The translations under genes and the position numbers were made by a program. A DNA stretch of 64,000 nt from Triglochin maritima (Eukaryota; Streptophyta; Magnoliopsida; Alismatales; Juncaginaceae), in NCBI GenBank assembly GCA_963682175.1, contig OY821788.1, forward strand, positions 15,952,001-16,016,000, in the 5' to 3' direction. Below the pieces are notes generated by a model. The model was given only the letters and a program-made list of their open reading frames with translations, ran no database searches and had not been told where the DNA came from. Positions 10,439 to 21,422 of this stretch are shown here, piece by piece (within the stretch, counting starts at the first letter, position 1; each line of letters begins with the position of its first letter).

Positions 10439-11727
10439 CAAAACGTCCCCCCCCTCAAATTAAAATAAACTAAAGTTAAATAGAAGCACATAACTCAACT
10501 TCCCGAAGTAAGCACTGAATTGGTTTTTCCGTGCACTAATCTTTGTCAAACTTTTCATCACTTCTGTTATTTAAACACGGTCCCACACACTAATATTGTG
10601 CTAAAGAGTCAGAACATTGCAACCACTAAGGTATGTATCGCATTTTTCTGTCTAAAAGCATTATGATTTATTATATTCTTGTTAGTTCAAATGGTCCTTC
10701 ATAGTGGAAATCGACAATTTTAAACTTGAAGGGGTTATTTTATGTTTTCCATTACAGAAAAGCAGACCACTCTTTTGCAAAAATGTGATTGAAGCAAATG
10801 CCGCCTCAAGTAGGGTTGTAAATGTGACAGATTTAGCACGTCGTCCCACCCTGCCCCGCAAAATACAGATTGCGGTCAAACTTTTTTCCCGCCAACCCGC
10901 TTAAAAAATGAGACAGTTTGCGATTTTCTCTCAACTCGACCTGCCTAACCATAAACCCGCACAAAAACAAAACATGAAAATAAGAACCATAAGTTCATAA
11001 CCCATAAACCCTAGGTCCCTAGTTGTCGCTTTCTCAATCTTCCACCTCCTCCTCCCCAAATCCAAATCCCACCTTCACCTCATACACCCCTCGCTTCGGT
11101 TCTCACCCCAAGTAGCTAAAAATAAAAATAAAAACAATTGGAACCCACTTAACCCGTCCCACCCCGCTTAATCCACACTTAGGTGGGAATGGGTAGTGGT
11201 TGTTATCACCTCGTCTCTACCTCGTTTAATCCACCCCGTCTCTACCTCGTTTACCCATTTAACTTAGGTGGGGCAGATAGCGGTGGGACAAAAATCCACC
11301 ATGCTCTGCCCCCTAGGGTTGTAAATGGTTGGTTCGTGGGCAGTTATGGGGCTTACCCGTGACCATATCTGCCTAATTAAACGGTTCGCGGTTCATTTAG
11401 AAATTCATTTATTTTTATCTCTACCCATGACCCTACCCGTTTAATTTCATTAAACGGTTTTAGACAGTTAAATAGTTATATGGTTAAAACTTAATGGATA
11501 CTAAAATCGATATAAGAATTTGATAAATGGTTAAATCAATAAAAAAAGTCAAACTTGTTCAAAACATCAAAAATTAATAAATTTATAATTAAAACCTCCA
11601 AAAAATCATATTCTAAACATCTACAAATTCATATAAAACAACATCAAACATCCACACATAATGACAATAATAATACAAAAAATTTATATGTATATATTAT
11701 ATATAACAAAATATTATATATATATTA
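10439..11727. other. Intergenic DNA between elements A and B
   Basis: No coding sequence is supported. Two stretches start with TAGGGTTGTAAATG (about 10813 and 11315) and continue with CCCGC/ACCCGTTTAA-like strings, a look shared by small non-autonomous hAT elements, but I could not pair terminal repeats. From about 11480 the sequence is very AT-rich with TATATA runs up to the truncated LTR of element B. Confidence 0.5.
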
Positions 11728-12190
11728 TACAAATCCTCTAATACATGTGCTGGAGAAATTTCAGCGCATTTGGGCCAAAAGTGACCGTCAATTAGCGGTC
11801 TTGGACCGCTAATTAGCGGTCTACAGTGTCCAGATCGCTCTTGAATTTCTTGTGGGCTTTTCTGGAAGGCTTTGTTGGTATTTGATGCATCTATTTTGCA
11901 TGTTGGAGCTCCGACCCAAATAGAATTGCCAAAATACTCCCCATGATGGTGAGGAGTATTCTGTTTTGCTCTTAGGTCCTTCGGTCATGCATTCAGGTCC
12001 TTCTTCCTTGCATCTTGGTCCACAGATCTCACAATTCAGTCCTTTTTCCAAGCTTTTGGGTCATTTTATGCTTCATCTCTTCAAACCTATTTATTCCTGA
12101 AAACTAAACATAAAACTCGTAACATAGCATTATTTAGGTGAAAGATAATGGATATAAGATACAAATATGAGCATGAAATGATCTCAATCA
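11728..12190 (-). repeat. Truncated 3' LTR of element B
   Basis: From TACAAATCCTC to CTCAATCA the sequence matches 17408-17870. The remaining roughly 950 bp of the LTR are missing and AT-rich DNA abuts the break. The paired palindromes GACCGTCAATTAGCGGTC (11783-11800) and GACCGCTAATTAGCGGTC (11804-11821) survive. Confidence 0.85.
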
Positions 12191-13792
12191 AATACCCCCA
12201 CACCTAACTTTTGCTAGTCCCGAGCAAAAACAAAGAAAGAGAAAAGCATGCGAAAAAACACAAGATATCCTAACTCACTTTCGTAGGAATCACGGTTGCA
12301 CTTAGCACGTGCAACAAGCCGTTAAACCTCTTTGTTGCCAAGGAGGAGGAATGTTGTCTCCTGAGGGTTTTCAGCGGATATACCCACAAAATCCGAACAA
12401 GATGCATTATTCAATATAGACCTCGACTCGTTGGAAATATTTTGTCAATCAATGGACGCGGTAATCCTACGGGCCGACTCTATATAGGTAATCAGTCCAC
12501 ACCTAGCCTAATAAACCATTCGTGCAAGTTAAATAAGGAATTAAGTAAAAGACATGGACAACCTCAAGATCCTCAAGTGATACAAAGTGTAAGGTCAATT
12601 AAGGTTCTTATTTGCATTACCATTTTTTTTTCTTTTTGTTTCTTTTCACACAATTTTATTTTCTTTTTATTAGTTGGAGCTTCATTCTCCCAGGGTCAGG
12701 TTTCGTGCATCATTGCCCATGAGGACTTACACTATCACGTACACATTTCCCCAAATCTCCACATAGGGCAATCCCTACCACCCGTGTAACGGGAGTTCGG
12801 TCGGCGCATCCCAAGTCAGATGACTCGAAAGCACCAGGCACAAAGTCCCCTCAGACCTACTTTCCCGAGTGATAGGAGCCGTGCGAGAAGAGAGAACATC
12901 TACTCACTTATTTCTTATCTACACATGAACCAAAACCCCTACACTAATGTCTCACAACAAGATTAAGAGGGTCCTTGACTACAACAAACTTCCTAAATTA
13001 ACAAACACGAATTATTGACTCACTAGGTTCAGGGTGGACTTCTTTGAATGCTTGAGCACTGAAACCCTATGATTACTCACCCCCAAAGGAAAACTGGGGT
13101 GCATCCTAACGACTCGATAAATCCTAAAGCCGCGTACTAGATATCCTTATGCATCAAGTTCAAGACAATTTTGGGAGCTTTCTTTTTACTTTGCCTCTCA
13201 ACGGTTTTGCACATGCTAAACACACGCAAAACCCACAAAACATTTTCTTTCGAAAACACATGAAGATTTTGAAAGAAATGTGAAAATTTTGAAGCACTAG
13301 GCAAGCAAAAGAAGACAAGTCACCCAAGGATCATGGCAAGCAGATATATCGATATTAAATGCAGCACACTATCATGACCCTAACAATGCAAACAAAAGAA
13401 AACAAAATCAAAGGAAAAAGACTCAACTATGTACACACGTAAAACACCCCCCACACCTACTTCATGCATTGTCCTCAATGAATGCAAGCAAGATACTACA
13501 TGGATTTATGCATGAAAAAGGAGAGATCTCACCAACATGAAGTACAAAGGGAAGTGTATGGCTATGTTGATGGACACAACCCAAATTCCCTCAAAACTTG
13601 TGAGATGCTAAAGAAAGGGTACAAATACATGAAAGAAATGGAGCCCAAATACACAAGGGTTGGGGCTCACAACAATCGATGCTCACTGAAGGAGTCTTTT
13701 ATTGAACCTTTTTTTATATATATAACTATGTACAAACATAAGTTCCCATCTTCATTTGTCAAAAGACATCAAATGGGAACCTCAAGAGTGGG
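12191..13792 (-). other. Non-coding 3' spacer of element B
   Basis: No reading frame of note is present. The block begins with the polypurine tract (plus AATACCCCCAC) and contains pieces conserved with D, E and F: the GTTGCACTTAGCACGTGCAAC inverted repeat region (about 12294-12316), a CACGTACACATTTCCCC block and a CCCGTGTAACGGGAG hairpin (about 12780-12794). In a full Athila element pol would sit here. Confidence 0.7.
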
Positions 13793-15304
13793 TCAATGCA
13801 CTTGGAAAGGGAACATGACACCACGCGGGGCCAGAATACTCATGCGTGGGCCCCCTTCACAAAGAGCACCAGATGAAATGAGAGGTTCGTGAATTGGACG
13901 CAAAGGCGTCTCATTCAAAGGATCAAACTGAAAGAGCTTGAACCTCTCGAGAGTTTGGGAAGTAAGGGGCAACGGAAGAAGAATCTCTTCTGTTGCACTG
14001 CTGAAGTTATGATCGTCAATCCAAACTCTCCAACCAACTTGCTGGTGAGCCGGAACGAGGTCGAGAACCTCGTTAGGCATGTCCGACTCACTAGGCGAAC
14101 AAAAAGTGGGTCTCATACCCAAGGTATCCTCTAAGGAACTCCTAATACCCTCATTAGCAATGTAGTTGTTTGATGTTCCATCATTTCCAAGATGATTAGG
14201 AACAATAGTGAGAGGCAAACTTTCATTAGGTGGTTTGAAATTGAGGGTACTAGGGAGCTCTTGCTCCACCAGAGGTGAGTCCTTAAGGGGCACAACATGA
14301 AGATCATGTGGCTCAAGGGCCATGGGACAAAAAGATAGGGCACAATCCTGTGCCGACTCATAATGAAATTGGTCCATGTTATTCTCAATTCGGATCGAAT
14401 CCCCCACAATGTGATCGTGAATTGAAACCCCAAGTCCCTCAGACTGACTAGGAGTTTGACTCTGAAAGATTATGCTTCGAATTTGTGAATGTGGTGGTGG
14501 TTCGATATCAAACGATGAATCCACATGTTGACAAGAAATGTCACCCTCCTCACGTTTACTTAATTGTTGTGTAATTTGACCCACATACATTTCCATAGTT
14601 TGCAGGGAATCGTGATTGGGCTTCAACACATTTTGAGTGGTTTCCATGAACGTTTGGAGGGCTTGTTCCAAAGAATCAAGTTTGGGGTCAACTGTGAGGT
14701 TCATGTCAGAATTTGGGAAATGGATGGGTTGGGTGGTGATGGGCTGAGAATGAGTCCAATGATTGGTCGTGGGGTGTTGGTAGAATTCAGGATATTCAGA
14801 AGGAGGGTACTGGGGTGGGAGTGATGTATAAGAATTTGAATAAGAATTGTCTCCCCATGAATCCATCCTTCTCGGGTTGTATGCGGATGCGTAATGGTCA
14901 TACTGAGCATTTTGGGAAAAGGTATGCTCATACTCAGGCTCTGAGGGAACATAAGGACATTCCCCGCAAACATGACCACTCAACCCACAACAGCGACACG
15001 GTACGGCTACTGGAGCCACCTGTGCACTCATGTCTTCTACCACATGCATGAAAGAGGCCAAAGGTTCTTGCAATGTCTCAGTTTGATGACCAACATATGA
15101 TCCAACGTAACTAGATGGAGATCTAGCAGTCGGTGCCTCTCTCATATCACCCCTATATAAAGATTGCTCAGTCACACAATGAAGATTATCCCAACCATAC
15201 GGGGTGTTTGTCTGAGCCACCCCAGGTTGCATGGGTCCGGAGTACCAGGGAGAATTGTCCTGGTCCCAACAATGATATGGATGGTCGCCCATGTAACCAT
15301 CCAT
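13793..15304 (-). CDS. Element B ORF: zinc knuckle and acidic tail without capsid or protease
   Basis: This is an uninterrupted 503-codon frame. It starts MDGYMGDHPY, matching the start of the element E Gag (MDGLGDRPSP), so the start codon is well placed. A Cys-His box, C103-X2-C106-X4-H111-X4-C116, follows, then a Tyr/Pro/Ser-rich stretch, a segment like the E region TLNTFIQSTQ, and an acidic C-terminal part with CPMALEPHDLHVV and GWRVWIDD, ending MFPFQVH. The capsid-like gag domain (FEEVC.MFKLQQL in E) and the protease (LLDLGAS in E) are both absent. It looks like an internal deletion derivative of a gag-pro-tail protein that kept its frame. The Cys-His box suggests RNA binding; nothing more can be claimed. 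Confidence 0.8.
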   Translation of the reverse strand: MDGYMGDHPYHCWDQDNSPWYSGPMQPGVAQTNTPYGWDNLHCVTEQSLYRGDMREAPTARSPSSYVGSYVGHQTETLQEPLASFMHVVEDMSAQVAPVAVPCRCCGLSGHVCGECPYVPSEPEYEHTFSQNAQYDHYASAYNPRRMDSWGDNSYSNSYTSLPPQYPPSEYPEFYQHPTTNHWTHSQPITTQPIHFPNSDMNLTVDPKLDSLEQALQTFMETTQNVLKPNHDSLQTMEMYVGQITQQLSKREEGDISCQHVDSSFDIEPPPHSQIRSIIFQSQTPSQSEGLGVSIHDHIVGDSIRIENNMDQFHYESAQDCALSFCPMALEPHDLHVVPLKDSPLVEQELPSTLNFKPPNESLPLTIVPNHLGNDGTSNNYIANEGIRSSLEDTLGMRPTFCSPSESDMPNEVLDLVPAHQQVGWRVWIDDHNFSSATEEILLPLPLTSQTLERFKLFQFDPLNETPLRPIHEPLISSGALCEGGPRMSILAPRGVMFPFQVH

Positions 15305-16434
15305 CTCGACAAAGAACTCTCGAGTCGATCACTCTCACCACCACGAGGCCAACCTCGCAAAAAGTGCTCGACTCGACCCTAAAACGCTAACAGAGAGTGT
15401 AAAGGGGAGGAGACTAAAACGTAGAAGTAGGTGAGAAGAAGATGACTCAGAGGAGAAGGGACGAATCCCTAAAAACTAGCGTGGGTAAAGGGTGAGGTTA
15501 GAAGCCTAGTCTAGCAAACACGGCTCAAACAAGCTTAGGCTAGCTATGGGTCCTTACAGCTAGACGACGCCTAACTGCGAGGTCACACGGCCTCAACACG
15601 CCTCACCTCCCTACGACGAAGACCACAATGCCCAGCAAGTGAGCCAAGATCCGGAGATCTCGTCTCTCCTACTATCGACAAAGTGGGCGACGCCGATCAG
15701 GCTATGACGGTCGTGACCGGTTCACTCTCCTAATGCGCCCAAGTCCTAATGGCCAATGTCTACTTGCTTTTAGATTAAGGCTTTACTTGAGTGTGCTTTT
15801 TGGGGCTAAGGAAGGGGTGATGAAATCCCCCACCTTATCTTTGAAGACTATAGGTGGTGACCCTTAAGATGTTTTGATCCTTAAGCTAGCAAGCAACTCA
15901 CCAAGCAAGCACTCACCTCACTCTTGTTTCGATGCAAACCTTACTCACTAATGAATGTCCTAATGCGTGAATGAGTGTTAAGGAATGCGTACCTCGCTCC
16001 AGCAATCAACGACAAAGATTAAAACTAAGAGAAGACAATTAACATGCTCAAGTCATTACTAGATGATGCATGACCTAAACATAGCAAATGCCTAATCTTT
16101 TGCTTTGGGTTTTAGTGTCCAAGTTGATTAAAGGAGGGTTGATTGGTTATTTATTGATCTGGGAGCAAACTATAGGTTCACACATGCCAAATTGGGCTCC
16201 CAGATAACTAAACTGTAAATAGAAACAAACAGAAGAAAACTGGGGGTGAAAAGGTCTCACCAGGCCGCCAAACAGCGGTCCCAGACCGCTATTTGGCGGT
16301 CTTGAGGGCTTGAAGTGTTCCCAAATTTTTCCTGCTGCTTTATCCTTGAATCCCAAATGTCCCGACACAACACAAAACTAAAAACAAAAATCAAATCCAC
16401 TCGCATCGTCTAAACAATAGTCTGGACTGGCACC
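15305..16434 (-). other. Leader of element B
   Basis: This untranslated region lies between the primer site and the ORF and aligns with leaders of D, E and F (shared GTCGATA..., GGTGGGGGATTTCATC and CTCGCAGTTAGGCGTCGTC blocks). It carries the palindrome-like GACCGCTATTTGGCGGTC at 16284-16301, about 160 nt from the LTR. Confidence 0.7.
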
Positions 16435-16452
16435 TCCCCGGCAACGGCGCCA
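16435..16452 (-). other. Primer binding site of element B (tRNA-Asp)
   Basis: The plus strand reads TCCCCGGCAACGGCGCCA, identical to the 3' end of plant tRNA-Asp including CCA. On the element strand it is the perfect complementary primer site. Athila elements use this tRNA. Confidence 0.92.
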
Positions 16453-16458
16453 AAAACT

Positions 16459-17870
16459 TGTTGAACGTTTTAATTAAACCGCAAGTGCACGGCCGCGATG
16501 AAGCGGTGGCAAGTACGGGTCGTCCTCAGGGAGGTGAGCAGCCTCTTGCTTGTACGAAATCAAGTGGCAAAATAGGGAAGAGAAAGATTGATTATGCTAA
16601 CCTACGCTACACTACGCTAAGAAGTATGAAATGTGAAAGAAGCAAACAAACGATGAAATAAGAACTAAGCTAAGAACAAAACAAGAATGCTGGAATTTCA
16701 GGAATGGAAAACCCCTAAGGGGTGGAGTGAGTGCACACAAGCAAAGAGGTGGGTGTAGAATACATTCTTTAAGCACATGAAGGTGGTGTTTATCAAGCAT
16801 AGGAAGTGTCTAAATGTTATGGCAAAACCTATCAATCTATTCACCAACTTGGTTGATTAACATTTACATATGCAAGTTGTTTATTTCAGAACCTAAACAC
16901 GCATGAGAGGTGTCTAATCATTTTGGCAAAACTCATCAAGTTATAAATTCTATCCTAAACAAGGAAGCATACATTCATGTTTAATCAACACATCAAAAAT
17001 AAAGCATTCATCCCATTCTCTAATGCATGTATGTACATCTACTCCACCCCCCAAAGGGGATGGAACTACTCACTAAACATTACACTAATTATTAAACTAA
17101 GCAAAGAAAGCATATTAAAACTAAGCTAGAAATAAAAGACGATTAAACTAAAACATGCACAAACAATAAAAGAAGCATAAACAAACAATGAAAGAAACAC
17201 AAAACTTTATTGATAAAATGACTCACATTAAAAGTAGCATCCTCCTACTTTAGTGTGTGCTTCAAGGCCTCACTTCTAGTAGGAAGAATAGCCACTTAAA
17301 ATATGGAGTGATTACAATAGGAGGTGAAGAGTTCTATTTATAGGCATGGAAAAAGCTAATCCGGGACAATCCCCCGATGTGGGACTAAACAGATACCAAA
17401 AATAGCCTACAAATCCTCGAATACATGTGCTGGATAAATTTGAGCGCATTTGGGCCAAAAGGGACCGCCAATTAGCGGTCTTGGACCGCTAATTAGCGGT
17501 CTACAGTGTCCGGATCGCTCTGGAATTTCTTGTGGGCTTTTCTGGAAGGCTTTGTTGGTATTTGATGCATCTATTTTGTATGTTGGAGCTCCGACCCGAA
17601 TAGAATTGCCAAAATACTCCCCATGATGGTGAGGAGTATTATGTTTTTCTCTTAGGTCCTTCGGTCTTGCATTCAGGTCCTTCTTCCTTACATCTTGGTC
17701 CACAGATCTCACAATTCAGTCCTTTTTCCCAGCTTTTGGGTCATTTTATGCTTCATCTCTTCAAACCTATTTATTCCTGAAAACTAAACATAAAACTCGT
17801 AACATAGCATTATTTAGGTGAAAGATAATGGATATAAGATACAAATATGAGCATGAAATGATGTCAATCA
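16459..17870 (-). repeat. 5' LTR of element B
   Basis: This 1,412-bp LTR runs TGTTGAACGTTT...GTCAATCA on the plus strand. In element orientation it begins TGATTGACATCATTTCATGC. The paired palindromes GACCGCCAATTAGCGGTC (17463-17480) and GACCGCTAATTAGCGGTC (17484-17501) lie upstream of a CCCACATCGGGGGATTGTCC block and a TATAAATAGAACTC box (about 17334-17347). Confidence 0.92.
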
Positions 17871-18767
17871 ATATACTTCACCACTCATTTAGTTCTAAAT
17901 GAGAGTTGGGTACCATACTATAATAGACAAGTGGAATATATATATATTTAATGGTTAGAAGATTGACACTTGGAGCAACTTGGGATGAAGATGGTTGCAA
18001 TGTATTTTTATGATTAGTTTTAGGTATAGCGTCAGTTTTATAGGGTAGCCGACGTCTATAGACCGTAATATATTTTTATTATTATTTGAAGGTATAGACG
18101 TCAGTCACCCTATACATCCGACGTCTATTGTAGGTGTTAAGTTTAGTCTCACATCGGAATTTTTTTTGGTGTGGTTGATGTACTCCACCACTCGTTTATT
18201 GCTGAATGAGATAGAGTTGGGGCACTTGGCTATCTTAAGCTTGATGTACTTAATTAATGGTCAAAAGATTGACACTTGTGGTACTTGGGAAACTTGGGCT
18301 GAATTACTGTACATGTTGAATGCCTGCTATAGGCTATGGAAGGAGGTGGTGAGGGGGTGGTAGGAGTGGAGAGGGAGTAGTGGAAATGGAATTTATTGTG
18401 TCTGTTACGAGTCATATTTTCGTTGAATTGGGCAGAGTTTAAACCATTTTCAACATCTTAAAGTTTTGGTGGAAGGGGTGATTTCGTGTAAGTAGGAGGG
18501 TATTAACACAAAATTACCTAAACGATGTTATAATGGATGGTGGAAGTGCACCAAAGTAATTTTTTGATTTTGCAAGTGCACAAGCCTAATATAAAATTAT
18601 ACATGTGCAAAGGTCTAATAAGACACTTTTGGAAATACATACATCCAAGCAAAAATCCCTTTTTTTATTTCAATATGAAATGTAATGCATGTATAGTTAG
18701 TATATGATTCTTATTTTGATGTATTAAATGTAGATTTGGTACACTCGAAGTAATTAGGTATGGTACC
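17871..18767. other. Unassigned DNA with a duplicated segment and a small hairpin
   Basis: No gene is seen. A segment near 17876-17985 (CACCACTCATTTAG...AGATTGACACTTGGAG) is repeated imperfectly at 18178-18290. Between the copies, ATAGGGTAGCCGACGTCTATA (about 18040-18060) pairs with TATAGACGTCAGTCACCCTAT (about 18093-18113) as an inverted repeat, like the subterminal repeats of CACTA-type elements. The last five bases, GTACC (18763-18767), are the left target duplication of element D. Confidence 0.55.
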
Positions 18768-19245
18768 TGATTGTAGCATATCATGCATCATATTGATGCT
18801 ATTTATCATTAATTTCACCCCAATATTTGTATTACTCGAGTGTTTGTTGTTATATTTTAGGTATTAGGTAATAAAGAAGAGAATGAAAGAGAAAAAATAC
18901 TGAAACGTAAGAAGGAAGGACTTAAATGAAGCAAAATGGACATCTCTGTGCCTTATTGAATGCATTCTTCACCACCTTATTACATGTGTACACACACTCC
19001 TCCCCTAAGGGTTTTTCCTTACAGAATTTCATTTTTCTTGTTTGTTAGTTGCTTAGTTTAGTTTTAGTTAGTCTTGTGCTTTCATCTTTCCTGTTTGTTA
19101 GTTGTTTGTTTAGTGTAATCAAACTTCCCCTTCTTTTCCACTTGATTTCTAAAGAACTAGTTGACACACCTCCCGCTGGACTCGACTCGTACTTGCCACC
19201 ACTTCATCACGGTCATGCACTTGTAGTATTAAATTGAATCAATCA
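18768..19245 (+). repeat. Internally deleted 5' LTR of element D
   Basis: It starts TGATTGTAGCATATCATGC and ends GAATCAATCA like the 3' LTR, but is only 478 bp long. About 880 bp are missing at the junction ATCTCTGTGCCTTATTG (about 18948), where short matching bases (TGT/GCC) occur on both sides in the 3' LTR. The lost part holds the TATA box, so this copy could not promote transcription. Confidence 0.9.
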
Positions 19246-19251
19246 AGTTTT

Positions 19252-19269
19252 TGGCGCCGTTGTCGGAGA
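19252..19269 (+). other. Primer binding site of element D (tRNA-Asp, mutated)
   Basis: TGGCGCCGTTGTCGGAGA lies six bases after the LTR and matches the tRNA-Asp complement apart from two changes in the distal part. Confidence 0.85.
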
Positions 19270-19273
19270 GGTG

Positions 19274-20606
19274 TGATTGAATTATTTTAAATACCGTAAG
19301 TGCACGACGTCGATGAAGACGTGACAAATATAGGTCGAGTCCACAGGAACGTGTGTCAACTCTGGTTTATTCGAAGTCCAGTGGAAAATGAGGGGAGAAT
19401 AAGTTGATTGCACTAAACTAAACTACACTAAACTAGTAGTTAAAAAATGCAAGAGATAGCAACTAAAGATTGACTAAAACTAAACTAAAGACTTAACAAA
19501 GAGGCTGAAGGTTACGAAGAGAAACTCCTAAGGGTGGAGTGTGTGTACACCTGAAAACAAAGTGGTGAGGAATTCATTCAATAGAGCACAAGTTAAGGTT
19601 TTGTTTTTATGCATATGAAGTACCTAATGATTGTGGCAAGACCTATCATCCAAATCACTAACATAGTTGATCAACATGAGTATAAACAAGTTTGTTATTA
19701 AGAACCTAAACAAGCATGAGATGTACCTAATGATTATGGCAAAAACCATTAAGTTAAGTATTCTCTTTTATTCAAATAAGCATACACCCACATTCATCAC
19801 ATAAAGCAAAAGATAACATTCATCCCATTCTTCATGACATGTATAAACATCAACTCCACCTAAAGGGGGATGGAACTACTCTCTCTACTCATTAAACTAA
19901 TTATTGTATTAAGGAAAAAAGACATTCTACTAATTTTACTAACATTAAGACAACAAAACTAAGCTAAACATGCAAATATTAAAAGAGACAACATTACAAG
20001 TAGCATTCTTTTTCACTTGAGTTTTTCTCCAAGGCTTACTCTAAGTAGAGAGAATGACCACCAAGCAATGTGTAGATTACAAAGGAGGAAAAATAGTTCT
20101 ATCTATAGGCATGAAAAAGAAAACTAGGGACATTCCCCCGATGTGGGACTAATGAAACATTCCCAGAATAGACATAAACATATGCCCATAACAACGCGAA
20201 ACCGGGTCTGATTCTGAGAAACAGGGTCCCTTTTTGTCGGATCGGACCCATTTTCGGATATCTGCTTAAGTACTTCAATTCTTCACGTGGGATGCACTCG
20301 GGATCGGTTATTGAGTTTGGGCCCGAATCTAATTGCCAAAATACTTCTCATAATGGTGCGGAGTTTCTCGGTTTGCTATTTGGTCCCTTCGGGCTTACGT
20401 CCAAGTCTTTACGTCTTGCAAATGGGTCCTTGTGAATGACAAAGAGGTCCATTTTGTTTCATTTAAGTCATTTTTCTTACGTTGCAATCCTTTTTCTCCT
20501 CCCATATCTTCTTTATTGCCTAATAGTTGAAATATAACAACAAACACTCGAGTAGCACAATATTGGGGTAAAATTAAGGATATATAGCATGATATGCTAC
20601 TAATCA
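19274..20606 (-). repeat. Solo LTR of the D family inserted in reverse orientation
   Basis: This 1,333-bp sequence is the reverse complement of a D-type LTR (plus strand TGATTGAATTATTTT...GCTACTAATCA). It is flanked by AGGTG (19269-19273) and AGGTT (20607-20611), a five-base duplication with one change. In element E the uninterrupted target reads GGGGAGGTGCTCTGTCCAG. It therefore inserted as a separate element and recombined down to one LTR. It keeps the region that the D 5' LTR has lost. Confidence 0.9.
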
Positions 20607-21422
20607 AGGTTCTCTGTCCAGACTCTGGTTTGGACGATTCGAGTGTATTTAATATTTTGTTTTTAGTTTTGGTTTATTTCAGAACATCTCAAAATCAGGG
20701 GAAGGTTGCAGGAGAAATTTGGGGGATTAAAAAGATTCTCTGACCACCAATCAGTTGCCGAAGACCGCCAATTGGCGGTCTGGTGAGCATTTTCTGACTC
20801 CTATTTTCTTGTGTGTATTCTTACTTGCGATATAGTTGTCTAGGGGTGCAATTTAGCATGTTTGAACCTGTAGATTGCTTCCAGATTAATTAATAAACCA
20901 ATCATTCCCCCGTTTAATCAACTTAGTCTTTAAAATCCAAAGCAAAAGATAAGACATTCTTGCTTGTTTAGGTCATACGTCATGTACCTGACTTAGGCAT
21001 ATAGCTTTCCTTTCATTTATCTTTACTTAAGTTGTTGATTGATTGCTGACGTGAGGTACGTGCATCCATTCTCTCATTCATACATTGTTAGAGTATGCAT
21101 TAGTTAGTAAGGTACATCAAGACAAGAGTGAAGTGAGTGCTTGTTTGGTGAGTTCCTTTCTAGCCTAAGGATTCAAAACATCTTTAAGGGGCACCACCTA
21201 TAGTCTTCAAGATAAGGTGGAGGATTTCATCACCCCTCCCTTAACCCCAAAAACCACACTCAAGTGAAGCCCTAAACCTAAAAGCAAGTAGACATTGACC
21301 ACTAAAACTCGGTCACATTAGGAGAGTGATACGGTCACAACCGTCATAGCCTGATCGACGTCGCCCACTTTGTCGATAACAAGAGAGATGAGATCTACGG
21401 ATTTTGACTCACTTGATGATCT
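20607..21422 (+). other. Leader of element D, first part
   Basis: This aligns with the E leader (49914-50700) and holds GACCGCCAATTGGCGGTC at 20763-20780. If the solo LTR is removed, this palindrome lies about 180 nt from the LTR, as in E. The leader resumes at 31173 after element C. GATCT at 21418-21422 is the left target duplication of C. Confidence 0.8.

Larger units (their letters stand above)
11728..17870 (-). mobile_element. Element B: Athila-like non-autonomous LTR element
   Basis: In minus orientation the element has a complete 5' LTR (16459-17870), a perfect tRNA-Asp primer site, a leader of about 1.1 kb, one 503-codon ORF, about 1.6 kb of non-coding sequence, a GTGGGGGTATT polypurine tract and a truncated 3' LTR (11728-12190). 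There is no protease, RT, RNase H or integrase. The outer end of the 3' LTR is deleted, so no target duplication can be tested. Primer site, leader, C-terminal ORF and 3' spacer are shared with elements D, E and F. Confidence 0.85.

Noticed and set aside
16435..16452. Sequence identical to a tRNA-Asp 3' end (similar at 49896 and 57525)
   Set aside because: Only 18 nt, always next to an LTR; these are primer binding sites, not tRNA genes.
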